Assembly (NCBI RefSeq): GCF_003386205.1
Contig: NZ_QRDY01000004.1
Span: 330,525-394,524 of the forward strand
DNA: 64,000 nt
Reading direction: 5' to 3'
Origin: Cohnella lupini
GTDB taxonomy: Bacteria; Bacillota; Bacilli; Paenibacillales; Paenibacillaceae
Shown here: one piece after another, positions 1 through 8,324 of the stretch
How positions within the stretch are numbered: position 1 is the stretch's first letter
Layout: each line of letters opens with the position of its first letter
Position numbers and translations under genes: made by a program
Notes under the pieces: model-generated
The model's database searches: none
The model's input: only the letters and a program-made list of their open reading frames with translations
What the model was told of the DNA's origin: nothing

Positions 1-36
1 GATTTGTATTCGAAACATTCTTGATCTCTTCTTCAA
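1..36 (-). CDS. 5' end of a gene cut by the window edge, probable TTG start
   Basis: Only the first 12 codons are inside the window. On the minus strand an AAGGAG box (46-51) stands 9 bases before a TTG at 34-36, and the codons give a basic start (MKKRSRMFRIQI) as expected of a signal peptide or lipoprotein leader. It follows the ATPase gene by 18 bases in the same direction, so it is probably the last gene of the transporter operon. That operon otherwise lacks a substrate-binding protein, which makes this a natural candidate. An exporter or an unrelated gene cannot be excluded from 12 residues. Confidence 0.5.
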   Translation of the reverse strand, partial: MKKRSRMFRIQI

Positions 37-54
37 TGGGAATATCTCCTTCTG

Positions 55-858
55 CTAAAACCTGATTTTTCTGTCGCGAGGATTTAATGCCGGTACGGCA
101 TTCCATAATTCGCGGGTGTAAGGATGGTTGCAATCCGCAGCGATCCGATCTCCCTTAACGGTTTCGAGCACTTTGCCGCGATGCATGACGGATACTTCGT
201 CGCACAGCTCCGGAACGAGGGACAAATCGTGGGTAATAAATAAATACGTAAGATTCAATTGCCGTTTCAACCTGAGAAGAAGCTGCAGCATCGTCTTTCG
301 ATGCATGAAATCCTGGCTCGAGAAAGGCTCGTCGCAGACGAGCAATTCCGGCCGCGACGCCAGAGCCCGGGCAATCCCGACCCGCTGCTGCTGTCCCCCG
401 CTCAGTTCATGAGGGTAACGGTTCAGAACTTGCCCGTCCAAGTCCACCAGGCTAAGCCATTCGATCACCGCCCTCCTTCTCTCCCGGACGGACAATCTTC
501 CGTTATTATCGAGAGGTTCGGCCACGATCCGTTCAATCGTAAATAGCGGGTCGAACGTGGCGACGCTATTCTGGAACACAAGCTGCATCCGCGATCGCAA
601 AGGTCTCATCCTCCCGGCGCTCCAACCGGTAATGTCGATTCCGTCGAACGTCACCCTTCCGGACGTTGCCGGCTCCAAGCCGAGCAAGAGCTTGGAGAGG
701 GTGGTTTTGCCGCAGCCGCTTTCCCCGACAAGACCAAGCGTCATTCCTTGCTTGATCTGCAACGAAACGCGATCGACGGCTACTACTTTCTCAGCTTTGG
801 TTAACCACCTCCTTCGATGTTCGTAAATCTTGGATAAATCTGCGGTTTCGAGCAGCAT
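55..858 (-). CDS. ABC transporter ATPase, NikE/DppF/CntF type
   Basis: 267-residue cytoplasmic ATPase of the peptide/nickel/opine importer family; it powers the permease pair encoded upstream. Walker A is GESGCGKTT (residues 45-53). The signature LSGGQQQRVGIARAL, Walker B LLVCDEP and H-loop ITHD follow in order, and the C-terminal HPYTREL motif is typical of the OppF/NikE tail. The ATG at 858 was chosen because GGAGGGG lies just before it; an in-frame extension to 960 has no ribosome site. Its start overlaps the end of the partner ATPase gene by 68 bases, which suggests translational coupling. Substrate is inferred from the Zur-type operators upstream (zinc, or a metal-opine complex), not from the protein itself. 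Confidence 0.9.
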   Translation of the reverse strand: MLLETADLSKIYEHRRRWLTKAEKVVAVDRVSLQIKQGMTLGLVGESGCGKTTLSKLLLGLEPATSGRVTFDGIDITGWSAGRMRPLRSRMQLVFQNSVATFDPLFTIERIVAEPLDNNGRLSVRERRRAVIEWLSLVDLDGQVLNRYPHELSGGQQQRVGIARALASRPELLVCDEPFSSQDFMHRKTMLQLLLRLKRQLNLTYLFITHDLSLVPELCDEVSVMHRGKVLETVKGDRIAADCNHPYTRELWNAVPALNPRDRKIRF

Positions 859-1696
859 GGTTTCCCCTCCTATCCGAAGACGGGGACTCTTCCATCGATC
901 TCTCATATAGGAAACGACTGTCCAGCAATTCGCGTGTATAAGGATGCTTCGGCTGCTCAAAGATATCGTAAACGTCGCCGGATTCGACGATCTCGCCTTC
1001 TTTCATCACGTATACGAAATCGGCCAACTCCGCGACGACCCCCAGATCATGGGTAATCAGAAGGATGCCGATCCCTCTCTCCCGTCGAAGCCTGTCCAGC
1101 TCATCCAATATTTGCGCTTGTATGGTGACGTCCAGCGCAGTAGTCGGTTCATCCGCTATAAGCAGGCGCGCTCCGGAGACTAGAGCCAGAGCAATCATCA
1201 CCCGCTGGCACATACCGCCGCTAATCTGGAACGAATAACGCCTCAACAGCCGCTCCGGCTCCGCCAGCCCGACTTGCTCGAGCTGAACGAGAGCGATATC
1301 TCTCGCTTCCCTTCGGGAGACTCGTCGATGATGGACAATCGTTTCAATCATTTGATGACCTATCGTGAACGCCGGATTCAGGCAACTCGCCGGGTTCTGG
1401 AAGATCATCGCCATGTCTCTCCCTCGAATTCGGCGAAGCTCCCCCGGCTTTCGCGTTAATAAATCTACGTCTCCAAGCCATGCCTCGCCGGCAGTTACTC
1501 TTCCGGACCGCTCGAGCAAACCGAAAACGGCTTGCGCCGTAACGGACTTCCCGCTGCCGCTCTCCCCGATCAACGCGACGATAGATCCGGCCTTTACGTC
1601 CAGACTGATTCCTCGTACCGCTTCGAAGGTACGATCGCCCCGATCGAACTCGATGCTTAGCTGCCTTACGCTCAGCAATGTATTCCCTGAGTGCAT
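791..1696 (-). CDS. ABC transporter ATPase, NikD/DppD/CntD type
   Basis: 301-residue ATPase partner of the preceding entry; the two form the heterodimeric motor of a Dpp/Nik/Cnt importer. Walker A is GESGSGKS (residues 44-51), the signature is [15 protein letters not shown], Walker B is [12 protein letters not shown] and the H-loop is ITHD. The tail has the HPYTREL motif of oligopeptide/nickel ATPases. The ATG at 1696 has AAGGAGAG upstream; a longer reading frame to 1759 lacks a ribosome site. It begins 22 bases after the permease gene ends, in the same operon. Confidence 0.92.
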   Translation of the reverse strand: MHSGNTLLSVRQLSIEFDRGDRTFEAVRGISLDVKAGSIVALIGESGSGKSVTAQAVFGLLERSGRVTAGEAWLGDVDLLTRKPGELRRIRGRDMAMIFQNPASCLNPAFTIGHQMIETIVHHRRVSRREARDIALVQLEQVGLAEPERLLRRYSFQISGGMCQRVMIALALVSGARLLIADEPTTALDVTIQAQILDELDRLRRERGIGILLITHDLGVVAELADFVYVMKEGEIVESGDVYDIFEQPKHPYTRELLDSRFLYERSMEESPSSDRRGNHAARNRRFIQDLRTSKEVVNQS

Positions 1697-1718
1697 TCTT
1701 TTCTCTCCTTCGTTTTTT

Positions 1719-2540
1719 CTATGTTTCGATCCGGTCTCTCTTCCGCAGTCCCTCGCCAAGCAAGTTAAATCCGATCGTCACCGTCATGATCGCGAGACCC
1801 GGATACAGCATCAGCCGAGGAATCGTCTGCATGTAAGGTCGACTGTCGTTCAGCATGACTCCCCATTCCGGCGTCGGAGGCTGAGACCCTAAGCCCAGAA
1901 AAGATAATCCCGAAATCGAGAGCATGATCGTACCGATTTCGAGCGAAGCAAGCACGAGCATCGGCCTGGCCGCGTTCGGGAGAATATGGCGCAGTACGAT
2001 CTGTGTCGGCGAACCGCCGGAGGACCGCGCGGCCATAATGAAATCCTTCTCTTTGATCTGCATGACGATGCCGCGAACGATTCTGGCATAGCCGGCCCAC
2101 CACACCAGAACGAAAGCCAGAAGCAGGTTAGCCAAGCTTGGCCCCAATAATCCGGTAATCGCTATCGACAAAATCAGGCTCGGGAACGCGAGCAGCATAT
2201 CGATCGTTCTCATTATGAAACGATCCGTCCTGCCGCCGGCGAACCCCGCAAGCAATCCTAACGGCACGCTGATGGATAGAGCGGCTCCCAACGCGAGCAT
2301 GGAATAAAACAACGACGTCCGCGTGCCCATAATCAATCTGGACAAAACGCAACGTCCCATTTGATCGGTACCGAGCGGATAATGCAAAGAAGGCGGGCTT
2401 AATCTGATATCCAGATTAATAAGCAGCGGATCCGATGGCGTAAGGTAAGGCGCGAAGATGCCCACGCACACGGCTAATGCAACGAGGCTTCCACCGGTCC
2501 ATAAGGATACCGCTCTCCATGAAATGGTTTTCCGTTTCAT
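1719..2540 (-). CDS. ABC transporter permease, NikC/DppC/CntC type
   Basis: 273-residue inner-membrane permease with an N-terminal helix, a short extracytoplasmic stretch containing the family motif HYPLGTDQMGR, then five further hydrophobic segments. The EAA loop that docks with the ATPase reads AARSSGGSPTQIVLRHILPN. The closing SFLGLGSQPPTPEWG motif is a hallmark of DppC/OppC/NikC proteins. It lies between the second permease (13-base gap upstream) and the ATPase genes. The substrate cannot be read from the permease alone. Confidence 0.92.
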   Translation of the reverse strand: MKRKTISWRAVSLWTGGSLVALAVCVGIFAPYLTPSDPLLINLDIRLSPPSLHYPLGTDQMGRCVLSRLIMGTRTSLFYSMLALGAALSISVPLGLLAGFAGGRTDRFIMRTIDMLLAFPSLILSIAITGLLGPSLANLLLAFVLVWWAGYARIVRGIVMQIKEKDFIMAARSSGGSPTQIVLRHILPNAARPMLVLASLEIGTIMLSISGLSFLGLGSQPPTPEWGVMLNDSRPYMQTIPRLMLYPGLAIMTVTIGFNLLGEGLRKRDRIET

Positions 2541-2553
2541 TTTGCCATGCTCC

Positions 2554-3492
2554 TTAAAGTGATTTGCCCAGACGAATTCTCGGATCCAATAGCGTATATC
2601 CGATATCCACCAAGAAATTAACGGCGACGACGATTAGCGCCATTAATAGAACATAGCCTTGAATAACGATGTAATCTTTCATAAATATAGCGTCTATGGC
2701 ATACTTGCCGATGCCCGGCCAAGCGAAGATCGTCTCTACGACAACCGATCCGCCAAGCAAATGACCGCACTGAACGCCGAACAGAGTCAATACCGGAAGA
2801 AACGCATTACGTAACGCATGGGATCCGACGATAACGCTCTCTTTTATACCTCTTGCCCTCACCGATCGTACATAGCTTTGTCGCAGGGCTTCTAGCATTC
2901 CTGCCCGGATTAGCCGGATATACGTTCCGCACATTCCGAAACCAAGCGTAAGCGCGGGCAACCAAACGCTTGAGAATCCGTCCATTCCGGTCACCGGGAA
3001 CAGCTTCAACCGTACGGCTCCGTAATAAATAAACAGTAATCCTATCCAGAAGCCAGGCATCGAAGCGCTAATCAGCGTTAGAATTCTCCCGAATATATCG
3101 ATCCAGCTCCCCGGATATTTCGCCGATGCCACACCTAACGGCAAAGCGATTATCAACAAAATCGTAACGGCCGAAGCCGCAAGAGCAATCGTAGCCGGGA
3201 ATCTGTCAAGCAATTCGCTTATCACGGGTCTGCCGCTGCTATAAGAGATCCCCAAATCCAAATGAAGCAATCGCCATAGCCATAGTCCGTATTGCACGTA
3301 GATAGGCTTATCGAGACCCATCTCCGCCCGCACCGCGACGATCTCTTCCTCCGAAGGCTGTATGCCGCCGGAGCGGAGCAAGATTTCCGCAGGGTCGCCC
3401 GGCGCGATGCTCAATAATCCGAATGAAAGGATCGAAATGCCGAACAAAACCGGAACGGTATGTAACAATCGACGCAAAACAAACTTAAGCAT
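2554..3492 (-). CDS. ABC transporter permease, NikB/DppB/CntB type; first gene of the operon
   Basis: 312-residue permease with the typical DppB/NikB layout: N-terminal helix (residues 9-30), a long loop with the GLDKPIYVQYG motif, then the membrane core. The EAA-type loop reads VRARGIKESVIVGSHALRNA and the protein ends in LDPRIRLG, as in the family. The ATG at 3492 follows an AGAGGG site. This is the first gene after the promoter at 3596-3624. A Zur-like palindrome sits 20 bases before the start codon. Order of the operon is permease, permease, ATPase, ATPase, then an unknown gene. Confidence 0.92.
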   Translation of the reverse strand: MLKFVLRRLLHTVPVLFGISILSFGLLSIAPGDPAEILLRSGGIQPSEEEIVAVRAEMGLDKPIYVQYGLWLWRLLHLDLGISYSSGRPVISELLDRFPATIALAASAVTILLIIALPLGVASAKYPGSWIDIFGRILTLISASMPGFWIGLLFIYYGAVRLKLFPVTGMDGFSSVWLPALTLGFGMCGTYIRLIRAGMLEALRQSYVRSVRARGIKESVIVGSHALRNAFLPVLTLFGVQCGHLLGGSVVVETIFAWPGIGKYAIDAIFMKDYIVIQGYVLLMALIVVAVNFLVDIGYTLLDPRIRLGKSL

Positions 3493-3511
3493 ATATCAGC
3501 CCTCTTATACT

Positions 3512-3532
3512 AAAATGTAATAATTACGATTA
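3512..3532. promoter_or_regulatory. Zur-box-like operator, start-proximal copy
   Basis: The stretch contains a perfect GTAAT-A-ATTAC palindrome (3517-3527) followed by GATT. It matches about 18 of 21 positions of the Bacillus Zur box (core TCGTAATNATTACGA). It lies 20 bases before the start of the permease gene at 3492. A TATAAT (minus strand, 3529-3534) overlaps its edge. Fur and PerR boxes have TGATAAT or TTATAAT half-sites instead, so Zur fits best. Confidence 0.7.
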
Positions 3533-3593
3533 TAATTCATGTGAGGTCATCGAATGGACCGAACGATTGCCGCTACAGTAAATCCTCGTTTGT

Positions 3594-3624
3594 TAATTGT
3601 AATTATTACGTTTAAATGTGTCAA
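3594..3624 (-). promoter_or_regulatory. Consensus sigma-A promoter overlapped by a second Zur-box-like operator
   Basis: On the minus strand TTGACA (3619-3624) and TACAAT (3596-3601) are separated by exactly 17 bases, a near-ideal housekeeping promoter for the metal-importer operon, with a leader of about 97 bases. A perfect GTAAT-T-ATTAC palindrome (3599-3609) covers the -10 box and part of the spacer. Binding of a repressor here would block RNA polymerase. Confidence 0.75.
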
Positions 3625-3710
3625 CACTTGTTCGCTGAATATTGTATGGTTTAATTCTCGCATGGCAATTATACAAAAGTCCGCAAACTATTCGATCCTT
3701 GAGAGAATGC

Positions 3711-3776
3711 GCTTTTAACGGGTAACATAAGGGGTCTGCCGGACTGAAATCCGTCACGCCCCTTCTTGAAAGGAGA
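3711..3776 (+). ncRNA. Structured leader RNA of the antiporter gene; candidate Na+ riboswitch
   Basis: The leader of the Na+/H+ antiporter gene folds on paper into a stem AAGGGG (3729-3734) with CCCCTT (3759-3764). This encloses a small hairpin CGGA (3740-3743) with TCCG (3750-3753). An alternative hairpin CTTCT (3762-3766) with AGGAG (3771-3775) would hide the ribosome site. The two structures share bases 3762-3764 and so exclude each other, the usual layout of a translational switch that turns expression on. Placement before a Na+/H+ antiporter recalls the Na+-I (DUF1646) class, but I cannot confirm the class from memory of its consensus. Confidence 0.5.
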
Positions 3777-3788
3777 AACAACCTCTAG

Positions 3789-5816
3789 ATGGAACTCTTC
3801 ATAGCGATACTGGTTCTCCTTGCTCTCATCGGAATATCCAACGTCATTAATCGTCAGCTTCCGTACCTGCCCGTGCCCCTTATTCAGATCGCGCTCGGGA
3901 GCGCCGTAACCTTCCTCCCGTCCGGCGTTCACATGCCGCTCGAACCGGAGCTTTTCTTCCTGCTGTTCATCGCTCCGCTTCTGTATAACGACGGCAAGAA
4001 AACGCCCCGCAGCGAGCTTTGGCGTCTTCGCGCTCCCATTCTCCTACTCGCAGTTGGCCTTGTCTTCACGACGGTATTCGTTATTGGATACGGCATCCAT
4101 TGGATGATTCCCTCTATTCCGCTCCCCGTCGCATTCGGGCTTGCCGCCATTTTGTCCCCGACGGATGCTGTATCCGTTAACGCGTTGGCGGGCAGAATCC
4201 ATTTGCCCAAGAGCCTGATGCACTTGCTCGAAGGGGAAGCCCTGATGAACGACGCCTCCGGCCTCGTCGCCTTCAAATTCGCGACGGCGGCCGCGGTAAC
4301 CGGCGTGTTCTCGTTACCCAAAGCTAGCTTAAGCTTTGTCATAATCGCCATCGGAGGCTTAGTCGTCGGTGCCCTATTAGCCTCCTCCATCACCGGAATA
4401 CGCTACTTGCTGCGCCGTTCGGGTCTTGAAGACGAGACGATGCACATGCTCATTCATATATTAACTCCGTTCGCCCTGTATTTAACCGCCGAGGAACTAG
4501 GCTTGTCGGGTATATTGGCCGCGGTTGCCGGGGGCGTCATGCATGCGGTCGAACGCGACCGGTCCAACAAGGCCAAACCGCGCGCGAACGAGCTGTCGGA
4601 CAACACTTGGTCGGTTATTCTGTTCCTATTGAACGGGCTCGTATTCGTTATTTTAGGCTTACAAATTCCCGACGTATTCAATACGATATTTTCGAGTCCC
4701 GATTTCAACAATTACGAGGTCGTCGGTTATGCCTTGATCATCTTCGCCATGCTGATCGTGCTTCGGTTTCTATGGACATGGGCGTTCTCGCAAGGCGGCA
4801 AAATCGTCGGAGGCTCCATCGGCCAAGAGAAGTTTTCCTTCAAAATCCTGGCCATGACTTCAATATCCGGCGTCAGGGGAGCCATAACGCTGGCGGGCGC
4901 CTTCTCGATCCCCCTGATCGTGGAAACCGGCGCTCCTTTTCCGCAGCGGAGCTTGGTCATTTTCCTGGCGGCGGTCATCATTCTGTTCTCGTTGATTACC
5001 GCGAGTATCGCTCTCCCGCTGTTAGCCAAGCAAGACGGAATTAACGATGAAGCCGAGCGCGAACAAATGGAGCGCCACGGGCAGATTAAGATGATGAGCG
5101 CCGCCATTCTGGCGGTCAAGCAGGCTAGGGACGAAACGAACGAAGCTGAATCTTCGGCCGTCCTCACCGATTATAGCCGGTGGATCAGAGAGTTTAAGCC
5201 CGGAGCGCCTAATTACGGATATCGTCTCATGCCCGGCAAAGAGGAAGGATTGCGTCTCGGCGCTCTGGCCATAGAACGCGAAGAAACGCGTAGCTTGCTC
5301 GCAAACGGCGAAATAAGCAAGGAGCACGCCGCTATGTTCTTAAGAGGATTGGAGCAGTTGGAGATGGCCTTGTCCAGGTCGTCGCATCTCTGGTACGTCA
5401 TCCTAAGATCCACGGTCAGGGCGATCAAGGGAATGCTGTACAAGGAGGATTCGAGGCTCGCGGCCAAGCTGTCGAGAGCCGATCGGGAAGCGCTTAGAAC
5501 GATTAAGTTCCGGACAAGCTGCGCGGTCGTGGATTCCTACGAGGAATTATGCAGAGGCCCCGATAAGAACGAGGCTACGGATATTCTTAAGCATTACAAG
5601 CTAATCAAAGATAAGTTATCCAAGCCTTATCCGGCGTTGCAAGGATATAACGAAGGAAACGATGAAGTCAAAAGAGATTTGCATTGGATAGCTATCCAGG
5701 CGGAGAGAGATACGGTTCAAAGGCTATACGAGGTAGGAGAAATCACCCGGGACATCGCCAATGGACTCCGAAGGACGATCCGGGACCGGGAGGCATTCAT
5801 TCTGGAGCAGGAATAA
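3789..5816 (+). CDS. Na+/H+ antiporter, CPA1 (NhaP/NHE) family
   Basis: 675-residue membrane antiporter exchanging Na+ (or K+) for protons. About a dozen hydrophobic helices occupy residues 1-420. They carry the CPA1 motifs SPTDAVSV (residues 123-130) and EGEALMNDASG (149-159), whose Asn-Asp pair is the ion-binding site in this family. The remaining 250 residues are charged and probably form a cytoplasmic regulatory tail, longer than in short bacterial NhaP proteins but usual for the Firmicute CPA1 group. AAAGGAG stands 14 bases before the ATG, inside the switchable hairpin described at 3711-3776. The gene is transcribed alone, divergently from the metal importer. Confidence 0.93.
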   Translation: MELFIAILVLLALIGISNVINRQLPYLPVPLIQIALGSAVTFLPSGVHMPLEPELFFLLFIAPLLYNDGKKTPRSELWRLRAPILLLAVGLVFTTVFVIGYGIHWMIPSIPLPVAFGLAAILSPTDAVSVNALAGRIHLPKSLMHLLEGEALMNDASGLVAFKFATAAAVTGVFSLPKASLSFVIIAIGGLVVGALLASSITGIRYLLRRSGLEDETMHMLIHILTPFALYLTAEELGLSGILAAVAGGVMHAVERDRSNKAKPRANELSDNTWSVILFLLNGLVFVILGLQIPDVFNTIFSSPDFNNYEVVGYALIIFAMLIVLRFLWTWAFSQGGKIVGGSIGQEKFSFKILAMTSISGVRGAITLAGAFSIPLIVETGAPFPQRSLVIFLAAVIILFSLITASIALPLLAKQDGINDEAEREQMERHGQIKMMSAAILAVKQARDETNEAESSAVLTDYSRWIREFKPGAPNYGYRLMPGKEEGLRLGALAIEREETRSLLANGEISKEHAAMFLRGLEQLEMALSRSSHLWYVILRSTVRAIKGMLYKEDSRLAAKLSRADREALRTIKFRTSCAVVDSYEELCRGPDKNEATDILKHYKLIKDKLSKPYPALQGYNEGNDEVKRDLHWIAIQAERDTVQRLYEVGEITRDIANGLRRTIRDREAFILEQE

Positions 5817-5925
5817 TTGTTTCATAAGCCTAACGTATAGCAATCGATAAGAAACGCGACAATTGCCATTATGGTACATTATGCATATACGATTCTAACG
5901 ACTTTCATTGAAAGGATGTTTGAAA

Positions 5926-6327
5926 ATGGGGAATTTGAAGCCTTTCATTACCTCGGAGGATGCTAGATCGCAAGCGGAGTTCTACCTTCAATCGCTTGGC
6001 GGCGAGATTGCGTCCATTAGTACTCATGGCGATCTGATGGGAGCGCAAAATGAATTCAAGGACAAAGTCATGCATATGTGCGTGCTTGTTGCCGGAGGGA
6101 ATGCCATCTTCATGGCGGATGCGATCGAACCGTTTACTCCGGGAACAGGCATCTCGCTGGCCTTGGAACTCCCGACGGAAACCGAAGCCAGCGAGGCGTT
6201 CGCGAAGCTTGCGGTTGGCGGCAACGTAAAATATCCGATAGGATTGCAGCCGTTCGGCTTGTTCTTCGGCGAACTGACCGATAAATTCGGTATCCATTGG
6301 ATGATTACCGCCGCGCCGAAGTGGTAG
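5926..6327 (+). CDS. VOC-superfamily protein, PhnB/glyoxalase-like
   Basis: 133-residue cytoplasmic protein resembling PhnB-type VOC proteins: N-terminal strand LKPFITSEDARSQAEFYLQ, a central GNAIFMADA strand and the C-terminal DKFGIHWMI motif typical of PhnB-like proteins. Substrate is unknown; these folds often bind metals, small metabolites or drugs. The ATG at 5926 is preferred because AAAGGATG (5911-5918) precedes it; a TTG 18 bases upstream would sit before that site. It is a single gene ending in a bidirectional terminator. Confidence 0.8.
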   Translation: MGNLKPFITSEDARSQAEFYLQSLGGEIASISTHGDLMGAQNEFKDKVMHMCVLVAGGNAIFMADAIEPFTPGTGISLALELPTETEASEAFAKLAVGGNVKYPIGLQPFGLFFGELTDKFGIHWMITAAPKW

Positions 6328-6352
6328 AATCCTAATTTGTACTCCTAAACTA

Positions 6353-6394
6353 AAACAGCCTCCCCCGACGAAATCGTCGGTAAGGAGGTTGTTT
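6353..6394. terminator. Bidirectional terminator between the VOC gene and the chemoreceptor gene
   Basis: AAACAGCCTCC pairs with GGAGGTTGTTT around an inner CGACG/CGTCG stem. T-rich tails lie on both sides, so it can end the converging genes at 6327 and 6438. A close copy of the whole hairpin is at 8268-8315. Confidence 0.85.
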
Positions 6395-6437
6395 TGGTTT
6401 AATTGCTCTGAAAATTGATTTTCACCGGTAAAATCAA

Positions 6438-8126
6438 CTATATCTTGAACTTGGCAAGCGACTTCTGCAGCTCGTTCGAAACCTCGGACAATGATGCCGA
6501 TGAAGAGCCAATCTGTTCAATCGCTCCCAACTGCTCTGTCGATGAAGCAACCACCCGATGGGAGCTGGAACTTGTAACATTGGCAATTCGTGCAATTTCG
6601 GAGACCGAAGCCGTTATTTCTTGAACGCCCGCCGAGATTTGTTCAGCCGTTCCTGCCATCTCTTCGATTTGAGATGAGATGCGAACGTTTGAATGCACAA
6701 TTTGGTTGAAATTACGATCAAGTTCATGAGCAAAATCAATTCCGGTCCGAACTTCGCGGATCACTTGGGCCATGGCGTCGATAGAGCGCTTCATGTCACT
6801 TGTCATTTCTTGGATTAAATCCGCAATACGGTCTGACGAGAGTCCGGATTGCTCCGCCAGCTTTCTAACTTCTTGAGAGACAATCGCGAATCCTCTGCCT
6901 TGCTCGCCCGCTCTGACCGCTTCAATGGCGGCATTCAGGGCCAATATGTTCGTTTGCCCTGAGATGGCTCTAATGTTTTGAAGGATTTCGGCAATCGCTC
7001 TCGATTTATCGTCAAGTAATTTGATTAAGTTATCGGTTTCTTGAACGGAGTGATTAATGGCGTTCATCTGCTGGACCGTTTTATGAACATATTCTCCGCC
7101 TGTCTCCGCCTGGACCTTAGAAATTAGCGCAGACTCCGAAATGCTGGAGGCATTCTCGGCGATTCTCTGTATGCCGATCGAAACTTCTTCCATCGCTTTC
7201 AAGTTTTCTTCCGTACTGCTGGTCTGAATCTCTGCACCTGCCGCTACTTGCTCGATGGATGCGATAATTTGTTTGGATTCTTTGGTTGTCTGCTCCCCGA
7301 TCGTCTTAAGCTGCTTAGATGAAGCAACGACCTTCTCCGATGATATGAGAACAAGTCTGCGGGAGTTGATCCAGCAAGGGCTGAATGCATTAAAACTCGT
7401 GCCTAGCTTGCCGATCTCATCGCCGGTTTTATCCTTAATGATTGTTGTAAAATTACCTAAACCCGCGTTCTCCATCGCATTGGAGATCAGTCCGATTCTC
7501 TTCTTCATCCTTCTTATGTACCATAAGATTAATAAAATAGAGACGATGATTGCCGCTCCAATAACATAGGTAAAGTTCTTGATGAAAGAAGAAATAATGC
7601 CATTAATCACATTTTGCGGAGCACCGATGTAAAGAATGCCTATGATCTCGCCATCCGCGTTTCTGATCGGTTGATAGGCCGCCTGATAGATTTGCCCTAC
7701 GACATTAGCCTCGCCGTAGAAATTTTCGCCTTTCTTTAACACCGCATCGTTGATCTGCTCGGAGACCGCGGTTCCGACTGCTCTTTGACCCTCCTTCATG
7801 ACATTCGTAGCCACTCGTATATCCGCTTGGAAAATCGTTACCGTATCTCCCGTTATGTTTCCGATCCCGTCAACGATATCAGAATTTCCATTCATCTTCG
7901 TGTCGCCTTTGAATAGGGAACCACCCTTGATCTCCCAATCACCCGGATATTTGTAAATTAGAAGCTCGTTAACCAGTTCCAAGTCGCTTCTGGCCTTCTC
8001 GACGGCGAAAGCTTTAATCCCGTTCTGCATTTGACCGATCGCGACGTACGCGATAACCGTCGAAAATGCCAGCAATATCCCAATCACAATTAGACTGATT
8101 TTGGTCCCGAAACTCCAATTCCTCAT
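6438..8126 (-). CDS. Methyl-accepting chemotaxis protein with an extracellular Cache-type sensor
   Basis: 562-residue transmembrane chemoreceptor. Helix 1 spans about residues 11-31. An extracellular domain of about 150 residues follows; its NFYGEANVVGQIYQAAYQPI and GEIIGILYIGAP stretches are typical of single-Cache sensors. Helix 2 (about 187-207), a HAMP region and a signalling coiled coil follow, with the conserved hairpin tip (GQTNILALNAAIEA, EQGRGFAIVSQEVRKLAEQSG). AGGAG stands before the ATG at 8126. Just after HAMP, FNAF is followed by about ten residues (SPCWINSRR) that do not look like the family; a neighbouring frame reads IQPLLDQLPQ, which does. This suggests paired compensating indels or an assembly error. 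Confidence 0.92.
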   Translation of the reverse strand: MRNWSFGTKISLIVIGILLAFSTVIAYVAIGQMQNGIKAFAVEKARSDLELVNELLIYKYPGDWEIKGGSLFKGDTKMNGNSDIVDGIGNITGDTVTIFQADIRVATNVMKEGQRAVGTAVSEQINDAVLKKGENFYGEANVVGQIYQAAYQPIRNADGEIIGILYIGAPQNVINGIISSFIKNFTYVIGAAIIVSILLILWYIRRMKKRIGLISNAMENAGLGNFTTIIKDKTGDEIGKLGTSFNAFSPCWINSRRLVLISSEKVVASSKQLKTIGEQTTKESKQIIASIEQVAAGAEIQTSSTEENLKAMEEVSIGIQRIAENASSISESALISKVQAETGGEYVHKTVQQMNAINHSVQETDNLIKLLDDKSRAIAEILQNIRAISGQTNILALNAAIEAVRAGEQGRGFAIVSQEVRKLAEQSGLSSDRIADLIQEMTSDMKRSIDAMAQVIREVRTGIDFAHELDRNFNQIVHSNVRISSQIEEMAGTAEQISAGVQEITASVSEIARIANVTSSSSHRVVASSTEQLGAIEQIGSSSASLSEVSNELQKSLAKFKI

Positions 8127-8267
8127 GCTTATTTACTCCTCTCAGATGTGAAAAACGATTTGCAACAATCAATTAAACTACGTGATCTCGATTAAGCTTT
8201 ATATATATCGACAGCGATTGAATAAACAATAAGGCGAGATGGGAATTATCCTAATCGTTCTCCTAAA

Positions 8268-8315
8268 CAAAACCAGCCTCCCCCAACGGAATCGTTGGTA
8301 AGGGAGGCTGGTTTG
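8268..8315 (-). terminator. Terminator of the CNNM-type gene, near-copy of the 6353 hairpin
   Basis: AAACCAGCCTCCC pairs with GGGAGGCTGGTTT around an inner CAACG/CGTTG stem. On the minus strand it is followed by TTTTGTTT, so it ends the gene whose stop is at 8325. Sequence and flanks match the hairpin at 6353-6394 with only a few changes. Confidence 0.85.
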
Positions 8316-8324
8316 TTAATTTGA

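Noticed and set aside
3512..3624. Fur or PerR boxes
   Set aside because: Half-sites are GTAAT/ATTAC with a one-base centre, which fits Zur; Fur and PerR half-sites have TGATAAT or TTATAAT.
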